In this document: piece by piece, positions 4,984 through 11,593 of the stretch | Position numbering within the stretch: the stretch's first letter is position 1 | Layout of the letters: every line of letters starts with the position of its first letter | IMG/VR virus record: IMGVR_UViG_3300034119_000450 | Coordinates: 1-29,221 of that record | Origin: a virus | Length of the DNA: 29,221 bases | Strand: one strand, 5' to 3' | Made by a program: the position numbers and the translations under genes | Notes under the pieces: generated by a model | The model's database searches: none | The model's input: only the letters and a program-made list of their open reading frames with translations | What the model was told of the DNA's origin: nothing

Positions 4984-5388
4984 ATGATTGAAAAGAAAAA
5001 GATTGCGTTGTTGTTCAAAGAAGAAACAACACCTAGTGGTAATGTGCAAAAAGTTGCCAACATTAAGGCTACTCTTGTAAGGTTGAGTGATAAAGAGTTC
5101 AGTTACAATAACAGTAACGGAGAAACTCTGACCTACAAGTTGGCTACAATCACATTCACTGATGAGAATGGAAACAGCCACACCAAGTCTGACATAGTAG
5201 TGTATAACACAAGCTATGAGCAAGGTATGGAGATAGGCCAAACCTACTTAGGTAAAGTTTCAAGAAGCAGAAATGCTGACGGAAGCCCACGCAAACCGTG
5301 GTATACTTTATCAAGCCTTATTGTTGCATCTGAGAATTCTGATGATGACTTTGAGGAGGTTGAGGTATCTGAGGAAATTGGGATATAA
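4984..5388 (+). CDS. Putative OB-fold protein with acidic tail, 134 aa
   Basis: ATG at 4984. The body is strand-rich (ALLFKEETTPSGNVQKVANI, TYKLATITFTDENGN, SDIVVYNTSYEQGMEIGQTY, PRKPWYTLSSLIV) and ends in an acidic tail (SDDDFEEVEVSEEIGI). A five-strand barrel plus an acidic C-terminal tail is the layout of single-stranded-DNA-binding proteins, but no diagnostic motif is visible, so the role is inferred. It is last of the ten early single-gene units. Its tip, E-I-G-I, resembles E-F-G-I at the end of the protein encoded at 9250. Confidence 0.7.
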   Translation: MIEKKKIALLFKEETTPSGNVQKVANIKATLVRLSDKEFSYNNSNGETLTYKLATITFTDENGNSHTKSDIVVYNTSYEQGMEIGQTYLGKVSRSRNADGSPRKPWYTLSSLIVASENSDDDFEEVEVSEEIGI

Positions 5389-5402
5389 TCTCAGAGATAA
5401 TA

Positions 5403-5433
5403 GGGGTGTAGAAATACACCCTTATTATTTTTT
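5403..5433 (+). terminator. Terminator of the early array
   Basis: GGGTGTA pairs perfectly with TACACCC (loop GAAA), followed by TTATTATTTTTT. Confidence 0.8.
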
Positions 5434-5463
5434 AATGAAGATGTAGTAAATACTATATGTTAA

Positions 5464-5487
5464 ATTGTCTTTCAGACAATAGCCTTT
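5464..5487 (+). terminator. Hairpin before element 11
   Basis: ATTGTCT, loop TTC, AGACAAT, then AGCCTTTA: the same arrangement as at 4917-4937. A weak T-run makes terminator function uncertain. Confidence 0.4.
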
Positions 5488-5489
5488 AA

Positions 5490-5510
5490 CAACTTTAATT
5501 GTAAGAAAAA
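5490..5510 (+). promoter_or_regulatory. Early-array promoter-like element 11, without a following gene
   Basis: CAACTTTAATTGTAAG matches the first box of the array. No start codon with an open frame follows at the usual 30 bases. The first helix of the structured region begins at 5513 instead, so this copy probably drives the non-coding RNA. Confidence 0.6.
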
Positions 5511-6470
5511 GAGTGAGGCTGATTGTGCGGTCAACTAACGGTCAACAGCCGGTCAATGACTGGTACAAGTATATATGCACAGTTGTTGCATACTCACCCG
5601 GGGAATGATCAGACTCATAGTATAGATTATGTGTTACAATTAATAATTAATTGTGCATGAGAGAGTGATGATTAGGGGTTGAGTATTAAACCCTCCAATC
5701 ATTCTTTGGCAATAACAACAGCTCAAGATGCTAGATTTAGCTTACATTACACGTTATATGGCTAACTAACATGAGTACATTAAACACTAACAGTATCACA
5801 CTATACACTAGCTCTATTACTACTATATATATTAGTTAGGGCTTTAGTAATACAGTAAAAGCTTCCGGGAAAGCAGTAATTTCCGGTCACAAGTCCTATT
5901 GTTCAGCATAGTTAACACAGCAGATAGGCATTACCTTTGTTACAGTTTATTAGTTTACTGTGGTGTTGTAGCACCAGGAATAACTAATGGTGGGTTATAC
6001 CTAATAACAATGCTCTTGAACTTCCCGGTTCATAGAGAATCAGCATGTAAGAACCGGGTTTCTGTTGAGCAATAAGATTCAGCTCACAGAGTGATAGTTT
6101 ATTATCACTACAAGGGTAGATAAATGTTACTTTGTAACTGCCATAGTCCGGAGACCTGTCTGGGTAGCAATACCAGATCGGACCGGTCAATGAAAGGCTA
6201 TGGAATGTCATAATAATATTGTTATTATTATTATTACTGTTATAGTACCTAATGAATCTGATTTAACCACAAGGTTTCAGGCATAATCCCTCATTCTGTA
6301 AAGCAGGGGTTGACTTGTGGTTTTATACTCTCATCCAATTGCAGGATATTCTTATGTCAAGTAGGTATAATGGTGTTATACTAAAGCCATCAGCGAAATA
6401 ACAGAATGGACATCAGATAAAGAATATTAAATAGTAAAATCATGCTACAAGGGTTGCAACCTTGTGAGAG
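5511..6470 (+). ncRNA. Candidate large structured non-coding RNA, about 0.8-0.95 kb
   Basis: There is no convincing gene for over 1 kb, but nested helices are dense: 5513-5517/5593-5597, 5522-5528/5577-5583, 5636-5643/5647-5654, 5667-5673/5697-5703 enclosing 5676-5680/5689-5693, 5762-5769/5832-5839, 6011-6015/6067-6071 enclosing 6024-6031/6051-6058, 6091-6096/6103-6108, 6141-6146/6198-6203 enclosing 6147-6150/6179-6182 and 6160-6163/6173-6176, 6265-6273/6314-6322 enclosing 6285-6291/6305-6311, 6365-6370/6376-6381 and 6447-6452/6460-6465. Several (5522, 5549, 5667, 6285) need G-U pairs that would be A-C mismatches on the other strand, so the plus strand is transcribed. It starts just after array element 11. 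The 3' end is uncertain, either near 6326 after a stem followed by TTTTAT, or read-through into the gene at 6506. Size and style recall GOLLD and ROOL RNAs, but I cannot match it to a family. Confidence 0.65.
5529..5557 (+). repeat. Three CGGTCAA repeats
   Basis: CGGTCAAC, CGGTCAAC and CGGTCAAT follow each other at about 11-12-base spacing inside the structured RNA. CCGGTCAATGA recurs at 6183-6193, near its other end. Confidence 0.6.
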
Positions 6471-6505
6471 TACTAATTAAATTATTAACCCTTAAACTTA
6501 TACTT

Positions 6506-6760
6506 ATGGAAACTATTTACTGGACTATGAAGAATGGTCAGAAGATTAATGTTGATGATATGGACATTAATCATCTCCGGAATACTCTCAAAATGCTTAT
6601 TAGAGCTAAGAGAGCTGCATCTACACCTAAGCCTAAGTTTCAGGTGCACGGTGAGATTGCTAGTGAGTTTGCTGATATGGCAAGACTTTATGCAATTAAC
6701 CCTGAGTTGACTTGTACTTGTGATGAAGTACATATATGTCAGCAATGTTCTGATTATTAA
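6506..6760 (+). CDS. Conserved small phage protein with C-terminal cysteines, 84 aa
   Basis: The start is taken as the ATG at 6506 after AACTTATACTT. A GTG at 6464 in the same frame would lie in the hairpin at 6447-6465. The protein begins METIYWTMKNGQKINVDDMD, then HLRNTLKMLIRAKR and a GEIASEFADMARLYA helix, ending in CTCDEVHICQQC, a possible zinc site. The N-terminal pattern W..K.G..I...DM...HL.N...M..R is common among phage hypothetical proteins. It is the first gene after the large RNA region and may be expressed from its read-through. Confidence 0.75.
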   Translation: METIYWTMKNGQKINVDDMDINHLRNTLKMLIRAKRAASTPKPKFQVHGEIASEFADMARLYAINPELTCTCDEVHICQQCSDY

Positions 6761-6780
6761 CTGATTAATTGTATTTGATT

Positions 6781-6855
6781 ATGAAAGAAATTATAGTTAC
6801 GTTACTAATGATGGCATTAGTATATTCACAGTATTATTTAAACACTAAAAAGTAA
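6781..6855 (+). CDS. Single-helix membrane microprotein, 24 aa
   Basis: ATG at 6781 to TAA at 6855, ending five bases before the next ATG and 20 bases after the previous stop. The peptide MKEIIVTLLMMALVYSQYYL plus a basic tail (NTKK) is one short hydrophobic segment with positive ends. Its exact fit between two genes and the presence of several similar micro-membrane genes in this genome support it. Its size makes it uncertain. Confidence 0.5.
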   Translation: MKEIIVTLLMMALVYSQYYLNTKK

Positions 6856-6860
6856 GAGTT

Positions 6861-7115
6861 ATGATTAAAGAGCTACAGGAAAAGCTAGATTATTGGAATC
6901 AGTACAGAGAAGAGATTGAACATACTGATGCTCCGGCAGATTTAAGAGAGCAATTACTATCAGATATTAACTATCAGATAGTATGTGTGGAAGAGGCACT
7001 GGATCTCTACATGCAGAATATGACTATTAATGCTATGACAGCTACATTAATAGTTTTTTGTGGATTAGCCACCGGAATGTTAGGGTGGGCTATAACACTT
7101 AAGTATTTAATTTAA
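6861..7115 (+). CDS. Tail-anchored helical protein, 84 aa
   Basis: ATG at 6861 after AGAGTT. Residues 1-50 form a charged, coiled-coil-like helix (MIKELQEKLDYWNQYREEIE, then EQLLSDINYQIVCVEEALDL). About residues 56-82 form one transmembrane helix (ATLIVFCGLATGMLGWAITL). No signal peptide; topology probably N-in with a C-terminal anchor. Function unknown. Confidence 0.7.
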   Translation: MIKELQEKLDYWNQYREEIEHTDAPADLREQLLSDINYQIVCVEEALDLYMQNMTINAMTATLIVFCGLATGMLGWAITLKYLI

Positions 7116-7124
7116 ATCAAAATT

Positions 7125-7655
7125 ATGGCAAGAATAGAAAAAACAAAAAAAGAGAGTTGTGTAGGTAAAAAGATGAAAGGCTTTAAGTTCAATAGTTGTA
7201 AGTCAGCCAATTGGGCTGATTCATTAAAAGATTTTATTGGACAAGCAGGAGAAATCATTGCTTACAATGAAGCTTGGAATTATTTTACAGTAAAGTTTAC
7301 TGGAGATAAAGGACACTGGGCTTATCCAGCAACTAAGGCTCTGAAACATATTGTAGAAGAAACAAAAGTATCTGATGAAGACTTAATAGATGTCAAACAA
7401 ATAGTAGATGATGCTTATGTAGCTATGCTTAAAGAAGAAATAGAAGATCTATCAGCTAAATTAGACCAAGCTTATAAAGAACAGGAACAAATGCTTGAAG
7501 AGTTAAGAATGTGGCTTGGTGCATTTCCTGGTGCTTTTGCTAAACTTATAAAACATGTAGGAGAAATAACTCCAGAAGATGTTAATTATCACACTGGTGT
7601 AGTTCTTAGAGTTATGGAGCATAAGTTTGGTTATAAACCTAAAACAGAAGAATAA
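7125..7655 (+). CDS. Hypothetical protein with SH3-like segment and coiled coil, 176 aa
   Basis: ATG at 7125. About residues 30-75 (WADSLKDFIGQAGEIIAYNE, then FTVKFTGDKGHWAYPATKAL) look like a small SH3-like barrel with the phrase G..GEI......YF.VKF....W.YP. The middle is a coiled coil (LKEEIEDLSAKLDQAYKEQE) and the end is a mixed helix (VNYHTGVVLRVMEHKFGYKP). The barrel pattern resembles small ligand- or peptide-binding domains, but I cannot assign a function. A terminator follows, ending the unit that began at 6506. Confidence 0.75.
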   Translation: MARIEKTKKESCVGKKMKGFKFNSCKSANWADSLKDFIGQAGEIIAYNEAWNYFTVKFTGDKGHWAYPATKALKHIVEETKVSDEDLIDVKQIVDDAYVAMLKEEIEDLSAKLDQAYKEQEQMLEELRMWLGAFPGAFAKLIKHVGEITPEDVNYHTGVVLRVMEHKFGYKPKTEE

Positions 7656-7684
7656 AGGTTGTTGCGTGCACCCTAGACCGTAGT

Positions 7685-7721
7685 AGACAGATAAAAGGTG
7701 TAATAGTCTGTCTTTTTTATT
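7685..7721 (+). terminator. Terminator after the 176-aa gene
   Basis: AGACAGA pairs perfectly with TCTGTCT, followed by TTTTTTATT. Confidence 0.75.
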
Positions 7722-7732
7722 CACTTAAATTT

Positions 7733-8053
7733 ATGATTATGAACTGGTTAGGAAAAATGTTCAAGAAAAAGAAAAAGAGTTATCCACAAGATAATAAGTT
7801 TAAACTATGCATTATAGAGGAGAATTCTGAATTCCTGCATGAAACACTAGGTATAATAGAATCTAGATGTCAGGAGTTATCAGTAATTGTTCTTAATGCA
7901 TATGACAGAAATGAAAGCATGCATGATTCTATTCAAGAGATACTGGATCAGTGCAAGCACATTAATGAAGTTGTGTTAGCATTATCTGTATTTCATAAGT
8001 ACAGTGAACTGCATAACAAGAAACGTATGTTAGATAAAATGTTAGGACTATGA
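7733..8053 (+). CDS. Hypothetical helical protein with lysine-rich start, 106 aa
   Basis: Starts MIMNWLGKMFKKKKKSYPQD at 7733, with an alternative ATG at 7739. The same TTTATGATTATG context is seen at 12989. The amphipathic, strongly basic N-terminus suggests membrane or nucleic-acid contact. The remainder is helical (ESRCQELSVIVLNAYDRNES, then HKYSELHNKKRMLDKMLGL). The stop overlaps the next start by four bases (ATGA). Function unknown. Confidence 0.7.
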   Translation: MIMNWLGKMFKKKKKSYPQDNKFKLCIIEENSEFLHETLGIIESRCQELSVIVLNAYDRNESMHDSIQEILDQCKHINEVVLALSVFHKYSELHNKKRMLDKMLGL

Positions 8054-8274
8054 ATAATATGACAGTTATTACATCTGTGTTAGGATTGGATCTTAAGACA
8101 GAGCTTAGAGATGCAGAAGGAAATATAGTTAGATCTGGAATCCGGTCTACTTACATTCCTAAAGACATGTGTGAAGCTAGAATAGGTACAAAACTAGCTA
8201 CAAAGAAATGGTTTACTCACTATAATCAAGCTCTCTTAGATAAAATAAGAGACATGAGAAGAAATATAGACTAA
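8050..8274 (+). CDS. Hypothetical protein, 74 aa
   Basis: ATGA overlap with the previous gene. The protein starts MNNMTVITSVLGLDLKTELR, then DAEGNIVRSGIRSTYIPKDM, and ends in a basic helix (ALLDKIRDMRRNID). Possibly a small two-strand plus helix fold. No family is recognised. It lies between two unknown genes in one short operon ending at the terminator near 8747. Confidence 0.7.
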   Translation: MNNMTVITSVLGLDLKTELRDAEGNIVRSGIRSTYIPKDMCEARIGTKLATKKWFTHYNQALLDKIRDMRRNID

Positions 8275-8275
8275 T

Positions 8276-8704
8276 ATGAGCAATAAAATACATTTAGAAC
8301 TTGAAGAGACTGATTTATATAATGCTCTCAAAACAATAATTAACCATCAAAATAGTGAAGAGATAGCAAAACTGTTAACTCCTTTTATTGGTGGTAGTCC
8401 AGATTGTGCAAAATGGTTTTTTAAGTTATTATATGGTCAAAGATTACCGGATAAGATACCTGTAGGTACTATATGTTTGACACATGTCAATAATCTTACT
8501 TATGAAGTTGATAAACAAGCAACTAGTGCATCAGATCTTTGTGATAATGAAGGCATGATAGCTTGTACAATTATTGAGTTTAGAGGTTATCATGACTGGA
8601 GACACTTTGAAGTTACATCACAAGGTATTGATGCATCTGGTAATCAAAAGTTATTTAAGAGTTACCTTATGGGAGACCAATTAGAGATAATGGAAGAGTT
8701 TTAA
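8276..8704 (+). CDS. Hypothetical protein, 142 aa
   Basis: ATG one base after the previous stop. An N-terminal helical part (LEETDLYNALKTIINHQNSE, then PFIGGSPDCAKWFFKLLYGQ) is followed by a strand-rich part with VGTICLTHVNNLTYEV, CTIIEFRGYHDWRHFEVTSQ and an acidic end (GDQLEIMEEF). No catalytic motif stands out. Last gene of a three-gene unit. Function unknown. Confidence 0.75.
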   Translation: MSNKIHLELEETDLYNALKTIINHQNSEEIAKLLTPFIGGSPDCAKWFFKLLYGQRLPDKIPVGTICLTHVNNLTYEVDKQATSASDLCDNEGMIACTIIEFRGYHDWRHFEVTSQGIDASGNQKLFKSYLMGDQLEIMEEF

Positions 8705-8746
8705 AATAGTATATCTGTGGATATGCTTTTCCTGACCAGAATAATA

Positions 8747-8776
8747 CAGAGGGTTGAAATATACCCTCTTTATTAT
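8747..8776 (+). terminator. Terminator after the 142-aa gene
   Basis: GAGGGT pairs with ACCCTC, followed by TTTATTATG. A smaller hairpin (ATATC, loop TGTG, GATAT, then GCTTTT) lies just upstream at 8711-8730. Confidence 0.65.
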
Positions 8777-8862
8777 GTTAGCTATATAGTGCAATAATTT
8801 ATGAAGTTGTGATTAGGGTGTTCTTAAGAATAGTCTATATTTACTAAACTTTATAAAACACT

Positions 8863-9132
8863 ATGGTCTACCAGTTGCCTAACGGCAAGGTTATATATCT
8901 CACAATAGATCAGTTCTTAGATCTTACAGATGATGACATTCAATATTTGACATCAATAAATGCTGGTGAACATGGTGGAAATCCTTTTACACATTCAGCT
9001 GTTGTAGACAGTGAAACAGAAAAATGCTATGATTTTGATTTTCTAGTTGATGATGAAAATCAAGATGATGATATGTCAGATGATCAACCATTTGATGATA
9101 TAGTGGACATAATGGGCCCTTTGGATAACTAA
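8863..9132 (+). CDS. Acidic conserved phage protein, 89 aa
   Basis: ATG at 8863. The N-terminus MVYQLPNGKVIYLTIDQFLD and LTDDDIQYLTSINAGEHGGN form a pattern (LP.GKVI.L.I...L.LTDDDIQYL) that I have seen in hypothetical proteins of Bacteroidota phages. The second half is extremely acidic (DDENQDDDMSDDQPFDDIVD), suggesting an interaction tail or DNA mimicry, which is inference. Single-gene unit: it lies between two terminator-like regions. Confidence 0.75.
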   Translation: MVYQLPNGKVIYLTIDQFLDLTDDDIQYLTSINAGEHGGNPFTHSAVVDSETEKCYDFDFLVDDENQDDDMSDDQPFDDIVDIMGPLDN

Positions 9133-9190
9133 TACCTGACTTGCAATAAAGGTATTATAACTTACTACTAGCATGAGTGGCTAGTTTTAT
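9131..9190 (+). terminator. Two hairpins, the second terminator-like
   Basis: AATACCT (9131-9137) pairs with AGGTATT (9150-9156). ACTAGC (9167-9172) pairs with GCTAGT (9180-9185) and is followed by TTTTAT. A short ATTT microsatellite lies just downstream, before the next gene. Confidence 0.5.
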
Positions 9191-9249
9191 AGTATTCAAC
9201 TCACACATCAATTTATTTATTTATTTATTAATTCTTAAAACTTAAAGTT

Positions 9250-9714
9250 ATGAGTTCAAAAGCAGTTATTGTAGCAGATGCTACTACAGGATCAGTTATT
9301 AACATGTCTAGCAATCCAGAATTTGGTTATGTACGTGTTGAACAATCAGTAAATCAGTATGATGATAATGGTTTCTTGAGAAGAAAGAAATTATCAGCAA
9401 TCATCTCTGCTCCAATTGGAGATTTGCAAGATGCAGGTTATTATGCAGGTCAGTTGTTGGATGGTAAAATCATTATTCAAGAGTCTACAACTCCATGGAA
9501 TGAGAAAAATCCAGAGCGTGATCTTAAAGTAGCTGGTTCTACTGGTATTGTTTGCCGTTTAAATGGTGCTCCAATTTACAGACGCACATTATACACTGAG
9601 AAAGAGAATCTTAAAGATAGTCTTCTTGCTCATGATAATGTAGATGAATTAAGAGTAGCTTATGAGTCAAGCAAAGCAAGTGCTGTTAAACCAAACACAG
9701 AATTTGGTATCTAA
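9250..9714 (+). CDS. Probable abundant OB-fold (SSB-like) protein, 154 aa
   Basis: ATG at 9250 after AAAACTTAAAGTT. The protein is strand-rich: FGYVRVEQSVNQYDDNGFLR, RKKLSAIISAPIGDLQDAGY, QLLDGKIIIQESTTPWNEKN and GSTGIVCRLNGAPIYRRTLY, with a short tail ending KPNTEFGI. The pattern suits an OB-fold binding single-stranded DNA, and its isolated unit with a strong terminator suits a highly expressed protein. Codon use supports this: several CGT/CGC arginine codons in a genome that uses AGA nearly everywhere. The SSB role is inference; a structural protein is the main alternative. Confidence 0.75.
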   Translation: MSSKAVIVADATTGSVINMSSNPEFGYVRVEQSVNQYDDNGFLRRKKLSAIISAPIGDLQDAGYYAGQLLDGKIIIQESTTPWNEKNPERDLKVAGSTGIVCRLNGAPIYRRTLYTEKENLKDSLLAHDNVDELRVAYESSKASAVKPNTEFGI

Positions 9715-9735
9715 TTAACAGTTAGTATATTATAG

Positions 9736-9765
9736 AGAGGGGCAGAAATGTCCCTCTTTTTATTT
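9736..9765 (+). terminator. Terminator of the abundant OB-fold-like gene
   Basis: AGAGGGGCA pairs with TGTCCCTCT (one G-U), loop GAAA, then TTTTTATTT. An ATG inside the hairpin (9748) is not a start. Confidence 0.8.
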
Positions 9766-9777
9766 ATGATTTTAAAA

Positions 9778-10266
9778 ATGTATAAGATGGAAAAGCTAAA
9801 ACAAGATGTTAGAAATTATCAGTTATCTGCCGGTAAAACTTACATGCAGTATGAAACTGATGGGTATTCACAATACCAAAATTACTTGTATAAGAGAGCA
9901 CTATATGGTCTAGATGCTCTTACACAACAAGAATTGGCTACTATGTGTAGCAAAAAGAAACAAAGAATTATTAATGTTTATAAGAGAGCTCAAGTTGTAC
10001 TTAATAAGTTTAAACAAGAAGTTACAATACAGTACAGCAACTTTATATTCAAGACTTTGTTTCCAAATAGTCCTATCACTGATGCTTTACTAGCTGATAA
10101 TGAGACAGATGAAAAGTTCAAGAACACTTTAACTTTTAAAGATTTAGGTATTCAGAAAGAACAAATTATCACCATCTTTATGGCTGAAGGCATCCTTCCT
10201 AAAAACTTTTTAAGTTTAGATAAGGACCCAAATCAACTACCAAGATTGAAAAATGCTGGGAAATAA
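9778..10266 (+). CDS. Hypothetical protein, about 162 aa
   Basis: Start chosen at 9778 after ATTTTAAAA. ATGs at 9766 and 9787 are also possible, while 9748 lies in the terminator. The protein contains SAGKTYMQYETDGYSQYQNY, a positively charged helix (MCSKKKQRIINVYKRAQVVL) and FKTLFPNSPITDALLADNE. SAGKT resembles a P-loop fragment but lacks the preceding hydrophobic strand and GxxxxGK spacing, so I do not call an ATPase. It is first in the long operon. The stop overlaps the next gene by 14 bases. Confidence 0.7.
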   Translation: MYKMEKLKQDVRNYQLSAGKTYMQYETDGYSQYQNYLYKRALYGLDALTQQELATMCSKKKQRIINVYKRAQVVLNKFKQEVTIQYSNFIFKTLFPNSPITDALLADNETDEKFKNTLTFKDLGIQKEQIITIFMAEGILPKNFLSLDKDPNQLPRLKNAGK

Positions 10267-10498
10267 AGCACTGTTTGAGTATCACTATGTATATGGAAAT
10301 CCAAAACTCCATTATGTGATTACAGACATATATTGTAAGTACACTATTACCCCTGTTACAAATAATAGGGGTGATACTGCTTATTATGAAGTTGAAGATC
10401 TTTATATATCATTTAGTAGAATCAAGTTCAGGTCTCAGAAAAAAGCTATGCAATATGTAGTAGCAGAATTGTTTAATGAATTTTTTGGCTATGAGTGA
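10253..10498 (+). CDS. Paralogue family member A (divergent), 81 aa
   Basis: ATG at 10253, overlapping the previous gene. The protein has strands YHYVYGNPKLHYVITDIYCK and YYEVEDLYISFSRIKF, then the C-terminal helix KKAMQYVVAELFNEFFGYE. That helix (A...V...A..EFF) and overall size match the next three proteins. The family is a strand-rich body with a C-terminal helix and an EFF end. Function unknown. Four copies in tandem, each overlapping the next, point to duplication in place. Confidence 0.7.
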   Translation: MLGNKALFEYHYVYGNPKLHYVITDIYCKYTITPVTNNRGDTAYYEVEDLYISFSRIKFRSQKKAMQYVVAELFNEFFGYE

Positions 10499-10754
10499 TG
10501 ATAAACAAATAAGAGGCTTTAGTTATGTCCCTTTTATAACAGAAGGTGGACTACACTATTGTATATGGCAATCAAATTTTTCTGATTACATAATTGATAA
10601 ATTTGGTTCTAATTATACTGTAAGATATACTGGTATGTATCATAGAGCTAATTCTTTATTACATAGTACTACATGGCATACAGAGACTCTTGAACAGGCA
10701 GCTAATACTATAAGATCATTTGCATTAACTGAATTTTTTGATGATGGCTGTTGA
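10491..10754 (+). CDS. Paralogue family member B, 87 aa
   Basis: Start at ATG 10491 (MSDDKQIRGFSYVPFITEGG) rather than the in-frame ATG at 10476, because members B, C and D then align: M-short-GF/Y, W.S.F in the middle, helix and EFF at the end. It contains CIWQSNFSDYIIDKFGSNYT and the C-terminal helix TLEQAANTIRSFALTEFFDD ending GC. The start overlaps the stop of member A by eight bases. No function known. Confidence 0.75.
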   Translation: MSDDKQIRGFSYVPFITEGGLHYCIWQSNFSDYIIDKFGSNYTVRYTGMYHRANSLLHSTTWHTETLEQAANTIRSFALTEFFDDGC

Positions 10755-10983
10755 TTTAAGAGGTTTTACATATTACACAGAAGATTGGGGTGATAATGAA
10801 AGATGGGAATCAAACTTTTCAGAATATCAAGTAAGTTATTTTAATGGCTTATACACTATTGGTAAAAAAGATGATGAATTTATATCTTTTGGAAGTGACA
10901 ATGTTATCCATATGGATTTATCTATTGCACTTAACATAGTTAGATTTAAGGCTATTAATGAATTCTTTAGTGATGAGTGTTAG
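10744..10983 (+). CDS. Paralogue family member C, 79 aa
   Basis: Start at ATG 10744 (MAVDLRGFTYYTEDWGDNER) by alignment with B. An ATG at 10741 is one codon upstream. It shares RWESNFSEYQVSYFNGLYTI with WQSNFSDYIIDKF of B and ends in SIALNIVRFKAINEFFSDEC. The conserved W.S.FS.Y, a G.YT strand and the A...IR..AI.EFF.D.C helix define the family. Overlap with B is 11 bases. Confidence 0.75.
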   Translation: MAVDLRGFTYYTEDWGDNERWESNFSEYQVSYFNGLYTIGKKDDEFISFGSDNVIHMDLSIALNIVRFKAINEFFSDEC

Positions 10984-11191
10984 AGATTATCCGGGATTTA
11001 AATGGAGAGCTATGCCAAATAGTTATGGTGGAATATATGATGTATGGGAATCAACTTTTTGTCATGATACTATTTTTTCTATAGAAGGTAAATTTTATAA
11101 AGTTTCAAGTATGAAGCAATTTGACACTATTCATGAAGCTATGGAGTATATTAGAAACAGAGAAATAATAAGATTTTTTGATGAAGACTAA
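10973..11191 (+). CDS. Paralogue family member D, 72 aa
   Basis: Start at ATG 10973 (MSVRDYPGFKWRAMPNSYGG) by alignment. An in-frame ATG at 10958 is less likely. It contains YDVWESTFCHDTIFSIEGKF and the C-terminal helix [20 protein letters not shown]. It is shorter than B and C in the loop between strands. Overlaps C by 11 bases and the HNH gene by 11 bases. Function unknown. Confidence 0.75.
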   Translation: MSVRDYPGFKWRAMPNSYGGIYDVWESTFCHDTIFSIEGKFYKVSSMKQFDTIHEAMEYIRNREIIRFFDED

Positions 11192-11588
11192 GCTAAAAAC
11201 TTGTGATGGGTGTAATCAAGAAAAGCCCATTTGGAAGAGTAGTGGAACCGGGGGATTAAAGCTATGTAAAAACTGCTGGAGTTGCCACAAAAGCGGAGAT
11301 GCTGAACAGAAACCAACAAACACAATCCCCCGTGTTTCTGCTAAAAGAGCTAAGAAAGATGCTGAGTATGTAAAACTAAGACAAAGATATCTTACTGATA
11401 ATCAGTTATGTGTAATTAAAGTTGCCGGTTGTACTAATGGTGCCACTGACATACACCACACATTTGCTGGAAGTAATAGAGATGCTTTTTACTTAGTTCA
11501 AAGTACTTGGAAAGCAGTTTGTAGAAACTGTCATGATTATATTCATGCTAATCCTGCAGAAGCTAGAACTATGGAATGGTTAAAATAA
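11181..11588 (+). CDS. NinG-like HNH nuclease with zinc finger, 135 aa
   Basis: ATG at 11181. The N-terminal CDGC and CKNCWSC motifs form a zinc site. A basic middle ([20 protein letters not shown]) leads to the HNH region: a C....C pair at CVIKVAGC, then [32 protein letters not shown]. The IHH, the CRNC.D.IH end and the Cys-rich start match small phage HNH proteins related to lambda NinG/Rap, which act in recombination or cut DNA. It lies directly before the transcription-factor-like gene and may cut recombination intermediates or host DNA. Confidence 0.7.
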   Translation: MKTKLKTCDGCNQEKPIWKSSGTGGLKLCKNCWSCHKSGDAEQKPTNTIPRVSAKRAKKDAEYVKLRQRYLTDNQLCVIKVAGCTNGATDIHHTFAGSNRDAFYLVQSTWKAVCRNCHDYIHANPAEARTMEWLK

Positions 11589-11593
11589 AAACT

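Noticed and set aside
2518-5510. Regularly spaced repeats that could suggest a CRISPR array
   Set aside because: The intervals are 150-500 bases and contain genes, the repeats are short and degenerate, and each is phased to a start codon.
5984-6211. Open frame of 75 codons on the minus strand in the large gene-free region
   Set aside because: It lies inside strong perfect helices, is rich in Ser, Pro, Leu and Tyr unlike the Lys/Glu/Ile-rich genes around it, and has no promoter box or ribosome site. The G-U pattern favours plus-strand RNA.
1860-6505. tRNA genes in the non-coding regions
   Set aside because: Searching by eye for a cloverleaf with GTTC-type T arm and acceptor stem gave none. 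A tRNAscan run would settle this.
9748-9777. Start of the 9778 gene at the ATG at 9748
   Set aside because: That ATG is inside the terminator hairpin of the previous gene; later ATGs have a better context.
9778-10266. P-loop ATPase based on SAGKT
   Set aside because: The motif lacks GxxxxGK spacing and a preceding hydrophobic strand, and no Walker B follows.
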